64,000 nt of DNA from JAFAXD01 sp051985675 (GTDB taxonomy: Bacteria > Pseudomonadota > Alphaproteobacteria > Rhizobiales > Xanthobacteraceae): assembly GCA_051985675.1 (NCBI GenBank), contig JBPYFJ010000078.1:1-64000 (forward strand), written 5' to 3'. Shown here piece after piece: positions 9,622 to 18,031 of the stretch (within the stretch, counting starts at the first letter, position 1; each line of letters begins with the position of its first letter). The notes beneath the pieces were generated by a model. The model ran no database searches, was not told the DNA's origin, and saw only the letters and a program-made list of their open reading frames with translations. The translations under genes were made by a program, and so were the position numbers.

Positions 9622-9991
9622 CTTTGACAACAATGTTGCTTCGCGCGCCGCGGAATGTTTTTGGTCCGCTTCTCAATTGCGCGTCGGTCAGCACCCGTAC
9701 GCGCCGTTAGATACTTCGGTGAGCGTGGCGTGCGTGTGCGTCGACCAGTTCTTAGAGCCGGTTGCCGGTAGGTGAATGCCTTGTACGGTCGCAGTTGCCC
9801 GCGCGTACACTTCCGTCAACTTCAAAGTGCAAAAAACGCTGACGACTGTGCGCCGGATCACTCCCGACGTTGGCGGGTTGCAAGCTAAACTTCCGATCGC
9901 TGCTTCCGAACAATGGCCGGCGGTCGTGATGGACCGCTCAGCGAGCAATCGGGGGCAACACACACGCGTTTTGCAAGTGTGAGGGGGCGTC
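9622..9991. other. 370-base gap after tRNA-Thr without a recognisable gene
   Basis: No reading frame here looks coding on either strand; the minus-strand frame across 9688-10131 has no family resemblance and overlaps the start of the next gene. Base composition is visibly less GC-rich than in the haem operon. No second copy of the tRNA 3' end, which would mark an integration site, was seen in the window. Confidence 0.5.
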
Positions 9992-12418
9992 TTGGATCCG
10001 GGCCCACACATAGCGTGTTTTTGGCAGTTTCTCCTTCGCACGCCCCGTGTCCTGTGGGTCTGCCGCGTGCCGTTGGTCAGTGCCGTCGGCGGGGGTCTGC
10101 TCATCGTCTCAACGGCCCAAACCCGGGACATGTTTGCTGATCTGGGACTGGGGTGGTGGCGCTGGCTGATTTTTCTCGTCGCGACATTTGGGTGGGCGTG
10201 GATCGTGCATTGGGCGGCACGTCACGCGTTGCGTCTCGATGATTGGGTGCCTGATGCGCACGTTCCCGGCGGGATCTCGCCAGCCCGCCGAACTCAGCTG
10301 CAAGTCGTCTATCGTTGTGCCGCCGTTGCGTGGCCCCGCCTGCTGGGCGTTTTGGTATTTGTCTTCATCGCGATCGCGATGTGGCGCTCATACGAGAATC
10401 TGCGTCCCGCTCAGGCGCTGCCGCAAGCTGATCGTGCGCTGAAACAATTGGCGGTACTGATCGGTGCGACCAGCGCGCTCGGCATCGCGTTCTTTATCCT
10501 GGTTTGGCGGCGATCGAAGCTCATCAGTTGGTTGCACGACAAATTGCGGGGCAAGCAACGTCAATGGCCGGCCCCCGATGGCCCGTTGTTGACGGGCGAC
10601 GAAGCCATTTTCCTGGATTTTGGTCGGCTCGTCGCGCAATTTCGCACGGCAGCCGCCGCCCGTATGGCATGGGTCGATGTCATTGTCGCCGCGATCGCCG
10701 GGATTGTAACAATCTTCTTCATCTTCTCTCTGATCGCACCTCACAGGGTCGCGGAGGAATTGCCGCGTGCCGTATTCCTTCCATTTGTACTCGGAAGCGG
10801 CGTCTTATTGTTTACGGAAATCGGCGCCTACTCGATGCGTCTTCGGGCGCCGTTGCTGTTGCTCCTTGTTTTCATCGGCGGCGGTGCGGCATTCGTCATC
10901 GATCGCTTCCACGATGTCCGCTGGGTTGCTCAGAAAGGTGAAGGCAGACAGATCACAATCGATGAAGCCGTCAAACGCTGGCGGTTCGCAAACGGCTGCC
11001 CGACGGACCTGAAACAATGCCCCCGGCCCATCATCATCGCCGGCTCCGGTGGAGCTAGTCGTGCGGCGTTTATGACCGCGACGGTCGTCGGGGCCATACT
11101 CGACGCCGGCAATGAGCCGGGGAGCGAATTCCGAGATGTTCGAAAGCAAATTTTTGGCCTGTCGACGGTGTCGGGCAGTTCGGTTGCCGCTGCCGTCATC
11201 TCAGCCGCGTTGCGCGATGCGATGGAGCACGGCACGCCCGACCGGCCACCCTGCAAGGAGATTTCGGATTCGGCCTGGTTCCGCGAGACCGGCGCACACT
11301 CGGAAGTCCGGTACTGGCGCGATTGCTTTCAGAAAATTCTGGCTGGCGATCTCTTGTCGCCAGTTCTTGTGGGTCTCTTCTATCGAGATAGTTTCCCGTT
11401 GGGAAATCCTGTCACCGGCGAGGCTTGGTGGTTCGATCGCGCTGTCTTGCTCGAACAAGCGCTCGAACGCCGGTACAAGCTCGTTGTTGAGGGGACGACG
11501 GATATCTGCGGGTCTGACGAGCCCACGGGACTGTGCCGACATCTCGGATATCACCCCGATCCGGCCGTATCCGGCAGCTGGCAACCGCTTCTTTTCATCA
11601 ACGGAACATCCGTTGAAACCGGTCAACGCATCATAGCGAGCGAGGTCGCGGCCGGTTCAAAGCGGCCGGTGAGTTCAAAGTCGCTGTTTCCCTTGGCGTA
11701 CGATCTTTGCGAAATGCGTTCCGCGGGTCCCTGCAACAGCGCAGAGCCGGACTCCGACATATTGCTGTCGACGGCATTCACGATGAGCGCGCGTTTTCCC
11801 ATCATCTCGCCGCATGGAATACTGCGCGCGCCATACGGCACCCAGAGCGACCGGCTTGTCGATCAAATCGTTGACGGCGGCTATTTCGAGAACGACGGTC
11901 TCGCTACCGCCGCGGACGTTGCAGACACCTTGAAAGAGTTCGGCCTGGAGCCGGTTATCCTGCTCGTAACCAATGATCCTTTAGCCCCGGCGAAGGATCC
12001 CCTGCCGTTGCCGCGACCGCATCAAGCAAATCAACCCGATCTGCCGCTCCCGCAGGCCGAGGATAAGTCTCTGTTTGAGAGCTTCACGATAATCGGCCGC
12101 GCTCTCTACAACACGCGTTCAGGGCACGAGCTTGGCGACGTTGAATATGCCAAGGCCGTCGTAGGGCGCGATCATCTTTTTCAAATCGCCGTGCATGATT
12201 TGGATTCCCATGACGGGCGCCTGTGCCGCGACCAATTTTCCGCTTCGGGCGGGCGCGCCAAGTTTGCCGCTGGCATGAAGGACGTATCCATGAGTTGGTG
12301 GATGTCGCAACCAGAGCAGGCATTTCTGGATGCACAACTTTGCCTCACCGATACCAGCGCCGAAATCATGAAAGCGCTCGAGGTAAGCACCAAGCCCACG
12401 GAGCGAGAACGTCCTTAG
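9992..12418 (+). CDS. Polytopic membrane protein with a patatin-like lipase domain
   Basis: 808 residues. The first 310 carry about six membrane helices (roughly 18-40, 55-77, 114-131, 153-172, 228-249, 258-302). The C-terminal part is a patatin-like acyl hydrolase domain: glycine-rich oxyanion loop GSGGASRAAF at 351-360, nucleophile-elbow region STVSGSS with S394 as probable nucleophile, and the dyad aspartate D628 in VDGGYFENDG, preceded by FTMSARFPIISP. Such domains deacylate phospholipids or other acyl esters. The elbow reads T-V-S-G-S rather than G-x-S-x-G, so activity needs proof. The TTG start at 9992 is chosen because homologues as I recall them have a helix before the WWRW segment; ATG 10130 is the alternative. 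Codon use is less GC-rich than in neighbours. The next gene follows after 28 bases. Confidence 0.8.
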   Translation: MDPGPHIACFWQFLLRTPRVLWVCRVPLVSAVGGGLLIVSTAQTRDMFADLGLGWWRWLIFLVATFGWAWIVHWAARHALRLDDWVPDAHVPGGISPARRTQLQVVYRCAAVAWPRLLGVLVFVFIAIAMWRSYENLRPAQALPQADRALKQLAVLIGATSALGIAFFILVWRRSKLISWLHDKLRGKQRQWPAPDGPLLTGDEAIFLDFGRLVAQFRTAAAARMAWVDVIVAAIAGIVTIFFIFSLIAPHRVAEELPRAVFLPFVLGSGVLLFTEIGAYSMRLRAPLLLLLVFIGGGAAFVIDRFHDVRWVAQKGEGRQITIDEAVKRWRFANGCPTDLKQCPRPIIIAGSGGASRAAFMTATVVGAILDAGNEPGSEFRDVRKQIFGLSTVSGSSVAAAVISAALRDAMEHGTPDRPPCKEISDSAWFRETGAHSEVRYWRDCFQKILAGDLLSPVLVGLFYRDSFPLGNPVTGEAWWFDRAVLLEQALERRYKLVVEGTTDICGSDEPTGLCRHLGYHPDPAVSGSWQPLLFINGTSVETGQRIIASEVAAGSKRPVSSKSLFPLAYDLCEMRSAGPCNSAEPDSDILLSTAFTMSARFPIISPHGILRAPYGTQSDRLVDQIVDGGYFENDGLATAADVADTLKEFGLEPVILLVTNDPLAPAKDPLPLPRPHQANQPDLPLPQAEDKSLFESFTIIGRALYNTRSGHELGDVEYAKAVVGRDHLFQIAVHDLDSHDGRLCRDQFSASGGRAKFAAGMKDVSMSWWMSQPEQAFLDAQLCLTDTSAEIMKALEVSTKPTERERP

Positions 12419-12446
12419 CACCGGTTTCGGCGCGAGAGGTGAAGTC

Positions 12447-14276
12447 ATGCTGGGTAAGGCAATCGAGAGCGTGGTAGCCGCGGTCTATCGCGCCATCAAT
12501 CGCTGGCGCGTCTGGTATCGGCTGCCGTTTCCGTTTGCCGTCGTGAATCTCGTGGCGCTGCGCGCCGATCTGCGCTGGCACAATCTCTCCGACACCGAGA
12601 CTGCTCCGCTCGATCCGCCCGTGCCGACTGATTTCGATAGTCGCGGCTGCCGTACTGCAGACGGCTCATTCAATGATCTCGCGAAGCCTTGGATGGGTAT
12701 GGCGAACGCGCGCTTTGGGCGAAACGCGCCGATCGCGCAGACGTTCGGCGAGCAGCCGCCTGGCCTCTACGAGCCCAATCCGCGCCTCATTAGCCGCGAG
12801 TTGCTGGCGCGTGATCACTTTGTCCCCGCGGAGTCGGTCAACCTATTCTTGGCGGCCTGGCTGCAGTTCATGGTGCACGACTGGTTGAGCCATGGTGTCA
12901 ACGACAAACAGAGCCCGCCACTATCGTTCCCGGTCCCACCCGGCGACGATTGGCCGAAACCCGAGATGACGATCCTGCGGACGTGTCCGGACCGCCAGCG
13001 CAGCGCGCGCGACGAGGGGCGGCCGGCGACTTACCGTAACGCCGTCACGCACTGGTGGGACGGCTCGCAGATGTACGGCTCGGACCTCTCGATGCAACGA
13101 TGCGTGCGCAGCACGCCGGCGCGCCGGCTGTTGCCTGATGGCAAGTTGTATCTTGACGACACCGGCCATTTGCCGCTCGACCCCGCCGCCGCGGATAACG
13201 ATCCGTTGCAGGAACTCGCGGCCGTCAACGGCAACTGGTGGATCGGACTCTCGGCCATGCACACGCTGTTCACGCGCGAACACAACGCCATCGTGGACCG
13301 GCTGCATCTCCAGTACCCGGACCGTGACGGCGAGTGGCTGTTTCAGAAGGCCCGGCTGATCAATGCTGCGCTGATCGTCAAGATTCACGCCACCGAATGG
13401 ACGCCGGCGCTGCTGCAATGCGACACGCTGCAGTACGTCATGCGGGGCAGCTGGTGGGGCGCGCTTGGCGAGGCCTATTTCAAGGCATTTGGCCGGCCGA
13501 CGCACGACGAACTCCTCTCCGGTATTCCGACGTCGCCGGCCGAACACTACGCGGCGCCCTACGCGATCACCGAGGAGTTCACGGCGGTCTATCGTCTGCA
13601 CTCGCTCATTCCGGACGACTTCTCGTTTCGCAGCCACCGCGACGACAAGACCATCCTCACTTGCACCATGGCCGGCCTGTTCGCAGGCGGCACAACCAAG
13701 GTGCATCGCCAGGTGCCGTTCGACGACGTGCTCTACTCGATCGGTACGATGTACCCCGGCGTCCCGCAGCTCCACAACTATCCGACGCATCTTCGCCGCC
13801 TGCCTGAAAACATCGACCAGGGCATCATGACCGACCTCGCGGCGACCGACATCTTGCGCGACCGCGAGCGTGGCGTGCCACGCTACTGCGCCTTCCGGCG
13901 CATGCTGCGCATGAGCGTGCCTAAGACGTTCGAGGAGCTGACCGACAACGCGGACTGGCAGAAGGAGCTGAAAGAGATCTACCAAGACGTCGAGCGCGTC
14001 GATCTCCTCACCGGCACGCTGGCCGAGACCCGGCCGCCGGGCTTTGCCATCTCCGATACCGCATTTCGCATCTTCATCGTCATGGCAGGCCGGCGTATCA
14101 AGAGCGACCGCTTTCTCACCGACGACTACAACGCCGAGGTGTATACGCCGGTCGGCATCGACTGGGTGGAGCAGAATGGCATGCGCGAGGTGTTGCTGCG
14201 GCACGCGCCGTCGCTCAACCCCATTCTGGCGAACGTACGCAACAGCTTCTTCCCCTGGCCCAAATCAGCGAGCTGA
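12447..14276 (+). CDS. Alpha-dioxygenase-like haem peroxidase (fatty acid oxygenase)
   Basis: 609 residues, close to the roughly 640 of plant fatty acid alpha-dioxygenases, which belong to the animal haem peroxidase superfamily and convert fatty acids to 2-hydroperoxides. Visible family features in order: TADGSFNDLAKPWMGMANARFGRN (about 70-93); distal haem histidine H144 in QFMVHDW; substrate-carboxylate region KIHATEWTPALL with H314; catalytic tyrosine and proximal histidine Y382 and H385 in VYRLHSL, with the same three-residue spacing as plant enzymes; and the C-terminal arginine segment AGRRIKSDRFLT. All haem and radical residues appear intact. A good GAGAGG site precedes the ATG. Its place after a patatin-like gene suggests the lipase feeds it fatty acids; that is inference. 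The substrate is unknown. Confidence 0.88.
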   Translation: MLGKAIESVVAAVYRAINRWRVWYRLPFPFAVVNLVALRADLRWHNLSDTETAPLDPPVPTDFDSRGCRTADGSFNDLAKPWMGMANARFGRNAPIAQTFGEQPPGLYEPNPRLISRELLARDHFVPAESVNLFLAAWLQFMVHDWLSHGVNDKQSPPLSFPVPPGDDWPKPEMTILRTCPDRQRSARDEGRPATYRNAVTHWWDGSQMYGSDLSMQRCVRSTPARRLLPDGKLYLDDTGHLPLDPAAADNDPLQELAAVNGNWWIGLSAMHTLFTREHNAIVDRLHLQYPDRDGEWLFQKARLINAALIVKIHATEWTPALLQCDTLQYVMRGSWWGALGEAYFKAFGRPTHDELLSGIPTSPAEHYAAPYAITEEFTAVYRLHSLIPDDFSFRSHRDDKTILTCTMAGLFAGGTTKVHRQVPFDDVLYSIGTMYPGVPQLHNYPTHLRRLPENIDQGIMTDLAATDILRDRERGVPRYCAFRRMLRMSVPKTFEELTDNADWQKELKEIYQDVERVDLLTGTLAETRPPGFAISDTAFRIFIVMAGRRIKSDRFLTDDYNAEVYTPVGIDWVEQNGMREVLLRHAPSLNPILANVRNSFFPWPKSAS

Positions 14277-14281
14277 CGTCA

Positions 14282-14470
14282 ATGGCGCGGCGCATTCGCG
14301 TGCCCTTCATCGTGGACGCGGCGCCGGCGTGCGATCCAACCGTGCGCCAGTCGGACGTCTTCTGCTTTGACACGGCGCTGCCCGGCAACAGCAACGCCGG
14401 CCATACATACGGGACAGATCTGGCGCCGAACGACAAGGCCGATCTCCTGGCTTATCTGCCGACATTCTAG
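14282..14470 (+). pseudogene. C-terminal remnant of a di-haem cytochrome peroxidase-like gene
   Basis: A 62-codon frame starting 5 bases after the dioxygenase stop. Its second half, PGNSNAGHTYGTDLAPNDKADLLAYL, matches the extreme C-terminus of di-haem cytochrome c peroxidase/RoxA-type proteins (GNSN-GH-YGT...K--L--YL), but there is no CXXCH haem motif and no signal peptide. Either most of the gene has been lost or only this piece is retained as a small protein. There is no obvious ribosome binding site. Split into a line: it could still be translated by coupling to the upstream gene. Confidence 0.5.
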
Positions 14471-14495
14471 GACCCCTAAACCCCTGAGGCATCGC

Positions 14496-14918
14496 ATGAG
14501 CGAGGCGCAGACCCTCTCCTACACCAAGACGCAAGTCGCCACGCGTCTTCGCACTTACAAGCTGCTGTTCGGCATCAGCATCATCATTGACGCGGCAATC
14601 GGCCTTTGCGCGATTGTCGATCCGGTCGGGTTAGCGCGCTTGCTCACGCTGCCCGATCCCGATCCGGCTGCGTGGGCGCGTATCTGGGGCGCCACCGCCG
14701 TCGGCTTGCAGATCCTCTACCTCCCCGGCCTGCATAACCCCCTGTTCTATCGTTGGCCCAACTGGTCGAGCATTGCCGTCAAGCTCTTCACGGCGATCGT
14801 TTTGGGGTGTGCGGGCGCTTATTTTCGACCGCTGGCGGCGTGGGAGCTGTTGTGGTCGGTCATCCTGTTTCTGACCTACTATCAGCTCACATTGTCCGAC
14901 TTGCGCAGCCACCCTTAG
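14496..14918 (+). CDS. Small integral membrane protein of unknown function
   Basis: 140 residues from ATG 14496, with four likely membrane helices (about 22-45, 65-80, 88-108, 112-132) and a short hydrophilic N-terminus. I do not recognise a named family. The frame remains open upstream to 14367, but that extension overlaps the cytochrome remnant and looks non-coding; a GAGG precedes the chosen ATG. It follows the remnant after 25 bases on the same strand and so probably belongs to the patatin-dioxygenase unit. Confidence 0.7.
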   Translation: MSEAQTLSYTKTQVATRLRTYKLLFGISIIIDAAIGLCAIVDPVGLARLLTLPDPDPAAWARIWGATAVGLQILYLPGLHNPLFYRWPNWSSIAVKLFTAIVLGCAGAYFRPLAAWELLWSVILFLTYYQLTLSDLRSHP

Positions 14919-15040
14919 GCCGGGGCACGATCGCAGCGCTGAGCACTCGCACCTCACAAATCCCGAACCGTGCGAATCCCCGGTGGAGCACGCCTGATCG
15001 GGCTGGTAATCTGGCCGAGATGCCACCAGCGGCCGCCGCA

Positions 15041-15340
15041 ATGACGCTTCTGCGCGTTGTTTTCTTTGCAATGACGACGAGCATCCTCGCATTCATCGGT
15101 GCGCGCGCGCAGACGCAGCCGTCTTGCCAGCCGACGATCAGTCAGCCATGCACGCCGCAGCCGTCCGCCGATAAAAGCGCTGACCAGACCAAGCCGTCCG
15201 GCTCCAAAAAAGCCAACCAACCGTCCGGTGCGCCGGCGGGCGGGCTGCGGCTGACCCCCGACACCGGGTTTGGGGTGGACAAAGGCGGCGGCCTCGGCCC
15301 GCAACGGCAATTCAAAGGCGGGTTTGCCGTCCCGTTTTGA
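15041..15340 (+). CDS. Putative small secreted protein
   Basis: About 100 residues from ATG 15041 (ATG 15020 in the same frame is possible). The N-terminus has a signal-peptide pattern (TLLRVVFFAMTTSILAFIGARAQ) with a likely cleavage after ARA. The mature part is low-complexity Ser/Pro/Lys and then a glycine-rich tail with GGLRLTPDTGFGVDKGGGLG. No family is recognised and no ribosome binding site is clear; it is supported mainly by the signal peptide and the intact frame. Confidence 0.5.
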   Translation: MTLLRVVFFAMTTSILAFIGARAQTQPSCQPTISQPCTPQPSADKSADQTKPSGSKKANQPSGAPAGGLRLTPDTGFGVDKGGGLGPQRQFKGGFAVPF

Positions 15341-15556
15341 AGCCCACGCAATAGTTGGAACACCCGAAGCCGGGTCGCATTGAACGCCGATTGCGCGATG
15401 CTTGACGCGCCGAGCGTCGCAGAGACATACTTTTGCAGGCTACAAGCACAACGAAAAGCCCGCTCGTTTTCTTGCAATTCGATCGACGAACGTCGCGCTC
15501 GATTGCGTGCGAAGCAGGGCCATCTGCAATCCATGCGGCCAACCGGGGGCCCTCGC
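15341..15556. other. Intergenic region before the MFS gene
   Basis: The MFS frame stays open through here (from 15380), but the encoded residues are arginine-rich and unlike any transporter N-terminus, so I treat it as leader. No clear promoter or hairpin was found. Confidence 0.4.
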
Positions 15557-16915
15557 ATGATTTATTTTCTAGCCTGCATCGCAGCCATTGCGGGATTCCT
15601 GTTCGGGTATGACGAGGGCGTGATCGCAGTGGCCCGTCCGCTGCTTGACAAAGACTTCCCGATGACCCCGCTCGTCGGCGGTTTCATGACGGCTGCGGTT
15701 CCACTCGGCGCGTTGATCGGGGCGAGCGTGGCGGGTCGCATCACCGACCGCTTCGGCCGCCGCCGCGTTTTGATGGCGGCCGCGGCGCTGTTCGCGGTCG
15801 GTGCGCTTATCGCGGCTGGGATGACAGCGACCTGGATTCTGGTCGCGGCGCGCCTGGTACTGGGCTTGGCAATTGGTGTCGCCGCGGTGACCGCCCCGTT
15901 GTTCATCTCCGAAGCGGCGCCAGTGTCGATCCGAGGCGGTCTGGTGGCCACCTATCAGCTCGCGATCACATTCGGGATCCTGGTTTCGTACCTCACCGGG
16001 CTCGCGATCGAGGGCGAGGGAACGTGGCGTCTCATGTTCGGACTTGGCGCGGTGCCCGGGTTATTGTTCTTGATCGGCCTCGCCTTCCTGCCGGAATCGC
16101 CGCGCTGGCTGATGCTCAAGCGACATCCCGACAAAGCGCGCGCGAGCCTGCTGCGATTGCGGGGTGAAGGCGCAAACGTCAACCAGGAACTTCAGGATAT
16201 CGCGCACGCGGCGCACGCCGAAGCCAGCACAAAGCTCGACTATTCGGTGCTTTGGAGCCCAAAGGTGCGACCAGCGCTGATTGTCGGCATGACGTTGTTC
16301 TTCCTGCAGCAGCTCAGCGGCATCAATGCGGTGATCTACTACGCGCCGGAAATCTTCGCCCACGCAGGGTTTGACAGCGGCAAGGTCCAGACGCTCGCAA
16401 CGGTCGGCGTCGGCACGGTCAATTTTGTAACGACCATCCTGGCCATGTATTTGATCGATGCGCTCGGGCGGCGCCCTTTGCTGGTGCTGGGGTTCGTCGG
16501 AACCGCCGCCACGATGCTCACAATCGCGTTCGCCGTGATCAATCCCACGCTGGTGCCGTCATGGGTCGTGATCGTGGCGCTGCTCCTTTACATAGCCTCG
16601 TTCGCTATCAGCATCGGTCCGTTGCCGCACGTGATGATGTCGGAGATTTTTCCACTGCGCGTGCGCGCCCCGGGGATGAGCATGGCCTCGATCAGCAACT
16701 GGGGCTTCAACTTCGTGGTGGTGTTCGCGTTTCCGTTGATGCTCGCCGGTATCGGCCTCGCGGCGACGTTCACGATTTTCGCGATCATCTGCATCGGCGG
16801 CATCGCCTTCACGCTCGCGCGTGTGCCCGAAACAACGGGGTACTCACTCGAGGCGATCGAGGCGCACCTGGAGTCGGGCCGGCCGTTCGTTACGCTGGGC
16901 GCCGCGAAAATCTAG
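15557..16915 (+). CDS. MFS sugar porter family transporter
   Basis: Twelve-helix secondary transporter of the sugar porter (SP) family, probably proton-coupled uptake of a monosaccharide or polyol. Family marks in order: GFLFGYDEGVIAVA in helix 1, GRITDRFGRRR after helix 2, PESPRWLM before the central loop, the helix-7 motif QQLSGINAVIYYAPEIF, a second D-LGRRP, and VPETTGYSLE near the end. From ATG 15557 it has 452 residues, a normal length; ATG 15533 is an alternative. The QLSGIN motif favours a hexose or xylose substrate but the exact one cannot be read. It is a single-gene unit converging on the next gene. Confidence 0.9.
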   Translation: MIYFLACIAAIAGFLFGYDEGVIAVARPLLDKDFPMTPLVGGFMTAAVPLGALIGASVAGRITDRFGRRRVLMAAAALFAVGALIAAGMTATWILVAARLVLGLAIGVAAVTAPLFISEAAPVSIRGGLVATYQLAITFGILVSYLTGLAIEGEGTWRLMFGLGAVPGLLFLIGLAFLPESPRWLMLKRHPDKARASLLRLRGEGANVNQELQDIAHAAHAEASTKLDYSVLWSPKVRPALIVGMTLFFLQQLSGINAVIYYAPEIFAHAGFDSGKVQTLATVGVGTVNFVTTILAMYLIDALGRRPLLVLGFVGTAATMLTIAFAVINPTLVPSWVVIVALLLYIASFAISIGPLPHVMMSEIFPLRVRAPGMSMASISNWGFNFVVVFAFPLMLAGIGLAATFTIFAIICIGGIAFTLARVPETTGYSLEAIEAHLESGRPFVTLGAAKI

Positions 16916-16927
16916 CGATGGCAGCAC

Positions 16928-16951
16928 CGTGCTGGCCGGAATGCCAGCACG
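16928..16951. terminator. Perfect hairpin between convergent genes
   Basis: CGTGCTGGC (16928-16936) and GCCAGCACG (16943-16951) form a 9-bp stem around a 6-base loop, 12 bases after the MFS stop and between two convergent genes. It lacks a T-tract on either side, so an intrinsic terminator is only a possibility; a bidirectional barrier role is plausible from position. Confidence 0.45.
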
Positions 16952-17003
16952 TCGATGATCAACGTCAGCAGACAGCTGCCAGCCCGCGCCTGCTGCGAAT
17001 GGT

Positions 17004-17444
17004 TTAGCCTTTGGCCCCAACGCACTGGCGCACGTAGTCCCGCAGTGCCGGTTGGGCCAGTCCCTTCGCGATGCCTTCCTGGCGGCATTCGATCCGCTTC
17101 GCGACTTGCGGCATCTTGGCGGCGAAACAGCTCTGCACATGCTGCTTGCGGTCGGGCCCGGTGAGCCCTTGCGCCTTGGCTTCGTCCCGGCAAGCGTCGC
17201 GCGCAGCCTTGATCTGTTCGCGCATCGCCTGCCGGCGCGCATCCGGCGCTCCTGCCGGCGGCGTGCCGGCGATCGGCGGACCGCTATTGAGCTGTCCGCC
17301 CGGAGAAGCGGGCGGCGGGCCGGACGTGTCACCCGGTGCGGCGGCCGGCGGCGGGGCGGACTGGGCTCTCGCAGCGCCGACCGGAGGTCCGCCAGCGAGC
17401 GTGAAGGCCGTGAGCGTGAGGGCGATAAGCGTGCTGCGCCTCAT
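17004..17444 (-). CDS. Secreted PsiF-repeat-like protein
   Basis: 146 residues with a clear signal peptide (MRRSTLIALTLTAFTLAGG, cleavage near ARA-Q), a Pro/Gly/Ala-rich linker (about 30-67) and two cysteine-containing repeats: ACRDEAKAQGLTGPDRKQHVQSCF and ECRQEGIAKGLAQPALRDYVRQCV. The C-x(2)-EA-x-GL-G-x-R--(x)-CF pattern resembles the PsiF repeat of phosphate-starvation-inducible PsiF, whose function is unknown. The start ATG follows a gap of 167 bases from the divergent GFA gene. Confidence 0.75.
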   Translation of the reverse strand: MRRSTLIALTLTAFTLAGGPPVGAARAQSAPPPAAAPGDTSGPPPASPGGQLNSGPPIAGTPPAGAPDARRQAMREQIKAARDACRDEAKAQGLTGPDRKQHVQSCFAAKMPQVAKRIECRQEGIAKGLAQPALRDYVRQCVGAKG

Positions 17445-17611
17445 GAACGTGTCTCCGATGAAGTCGCCCCTGATGTGACAATTATCGACGCCATGCGATG
17501 AACCGCGGCTGAATGCGAAATGTCTATCTGGTAATACGCGGCGACCACGCAGCGTTGACCGGTCAGCCGCAGTCTACCAAACTCTCGGTAACCAGGCACT
17601 TGGTTGGGGTC

Positions 17612-18031
17612 ATGGACCACTCAGGCGGTTGTCACTGCGGTAATATCCATGTGCGGCTGCGCTTGACCAGGGCGGCGCGCGACAACCCCTTGCGAGCTTG
17701 CACCTGCTCATTCTGTCGCGCGCACCAAACCCGCACGGTTGCGGATCCGGAGGGATTGTTTGAAGTGTCCGCCGACGATTGGTCGCTGGTCGAGGGGTAC
17801 CGCTTCGGTTCTCGCACGGCCGACTATCTGGTGTGCCGGCGTTGTGGCGTCTATGTCGGGGCGGTGTGCGAGACCGCGGCCGGTTGGCGCGCAGTGGTCA
17901 ATGTGAATTGCCTGGCTGACCGTGCTCAGTTTATCCAAGAACCATCGACCCCCGATTACGAGGGCGAAACGAACGCAGCGCGCCTTGCGCGCCGCGCAGT
18001 CAACTGGATGCCGGCCGTGGTGCAGCGGTGA
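17612..18031 (+). CDS. GFA/CENP-V family zinc-binding protein
   Basis: 139 residues from ATG 17612. The Mss4-like GFA fold is shown by GGCHCGNIHVRL at the N-terminus, CTCSFCRAHQ in the middle and LVCRRCGVYVG near the C-terminal half, giving the usual cysteine sets for structural and catalytic zinc. Some relatives bind glutathione-formaldehyde adducts; the name formaldehyde-activating enzyme is not proven for most. The frame extends upstream to 17513 but the extra residues look non-coding. The stop overlaps the GTG start of the histidine kinase by 4 bases, which implies co-expression. Confidence 0.88.
   Translation: MDHSGGCHCGNIHVRLRLTRAARDNPLRACTCSFCRAHQTRTVADPEGLFEVSADDWSLVEGYRFGSRTADYLVCRRCGVYVGAVCETAAGWRAVVNVNCLADRAQFIQEPSTPDYEGETNAARLARRAVNWMPAVVQR

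Noticed and set aside
12921..14204. 427-residue frame opposite the alpha-dioxygenase
   Set aside because: High-GC shadow of a well-supported gene; no family resemblance and strongly biased composition.
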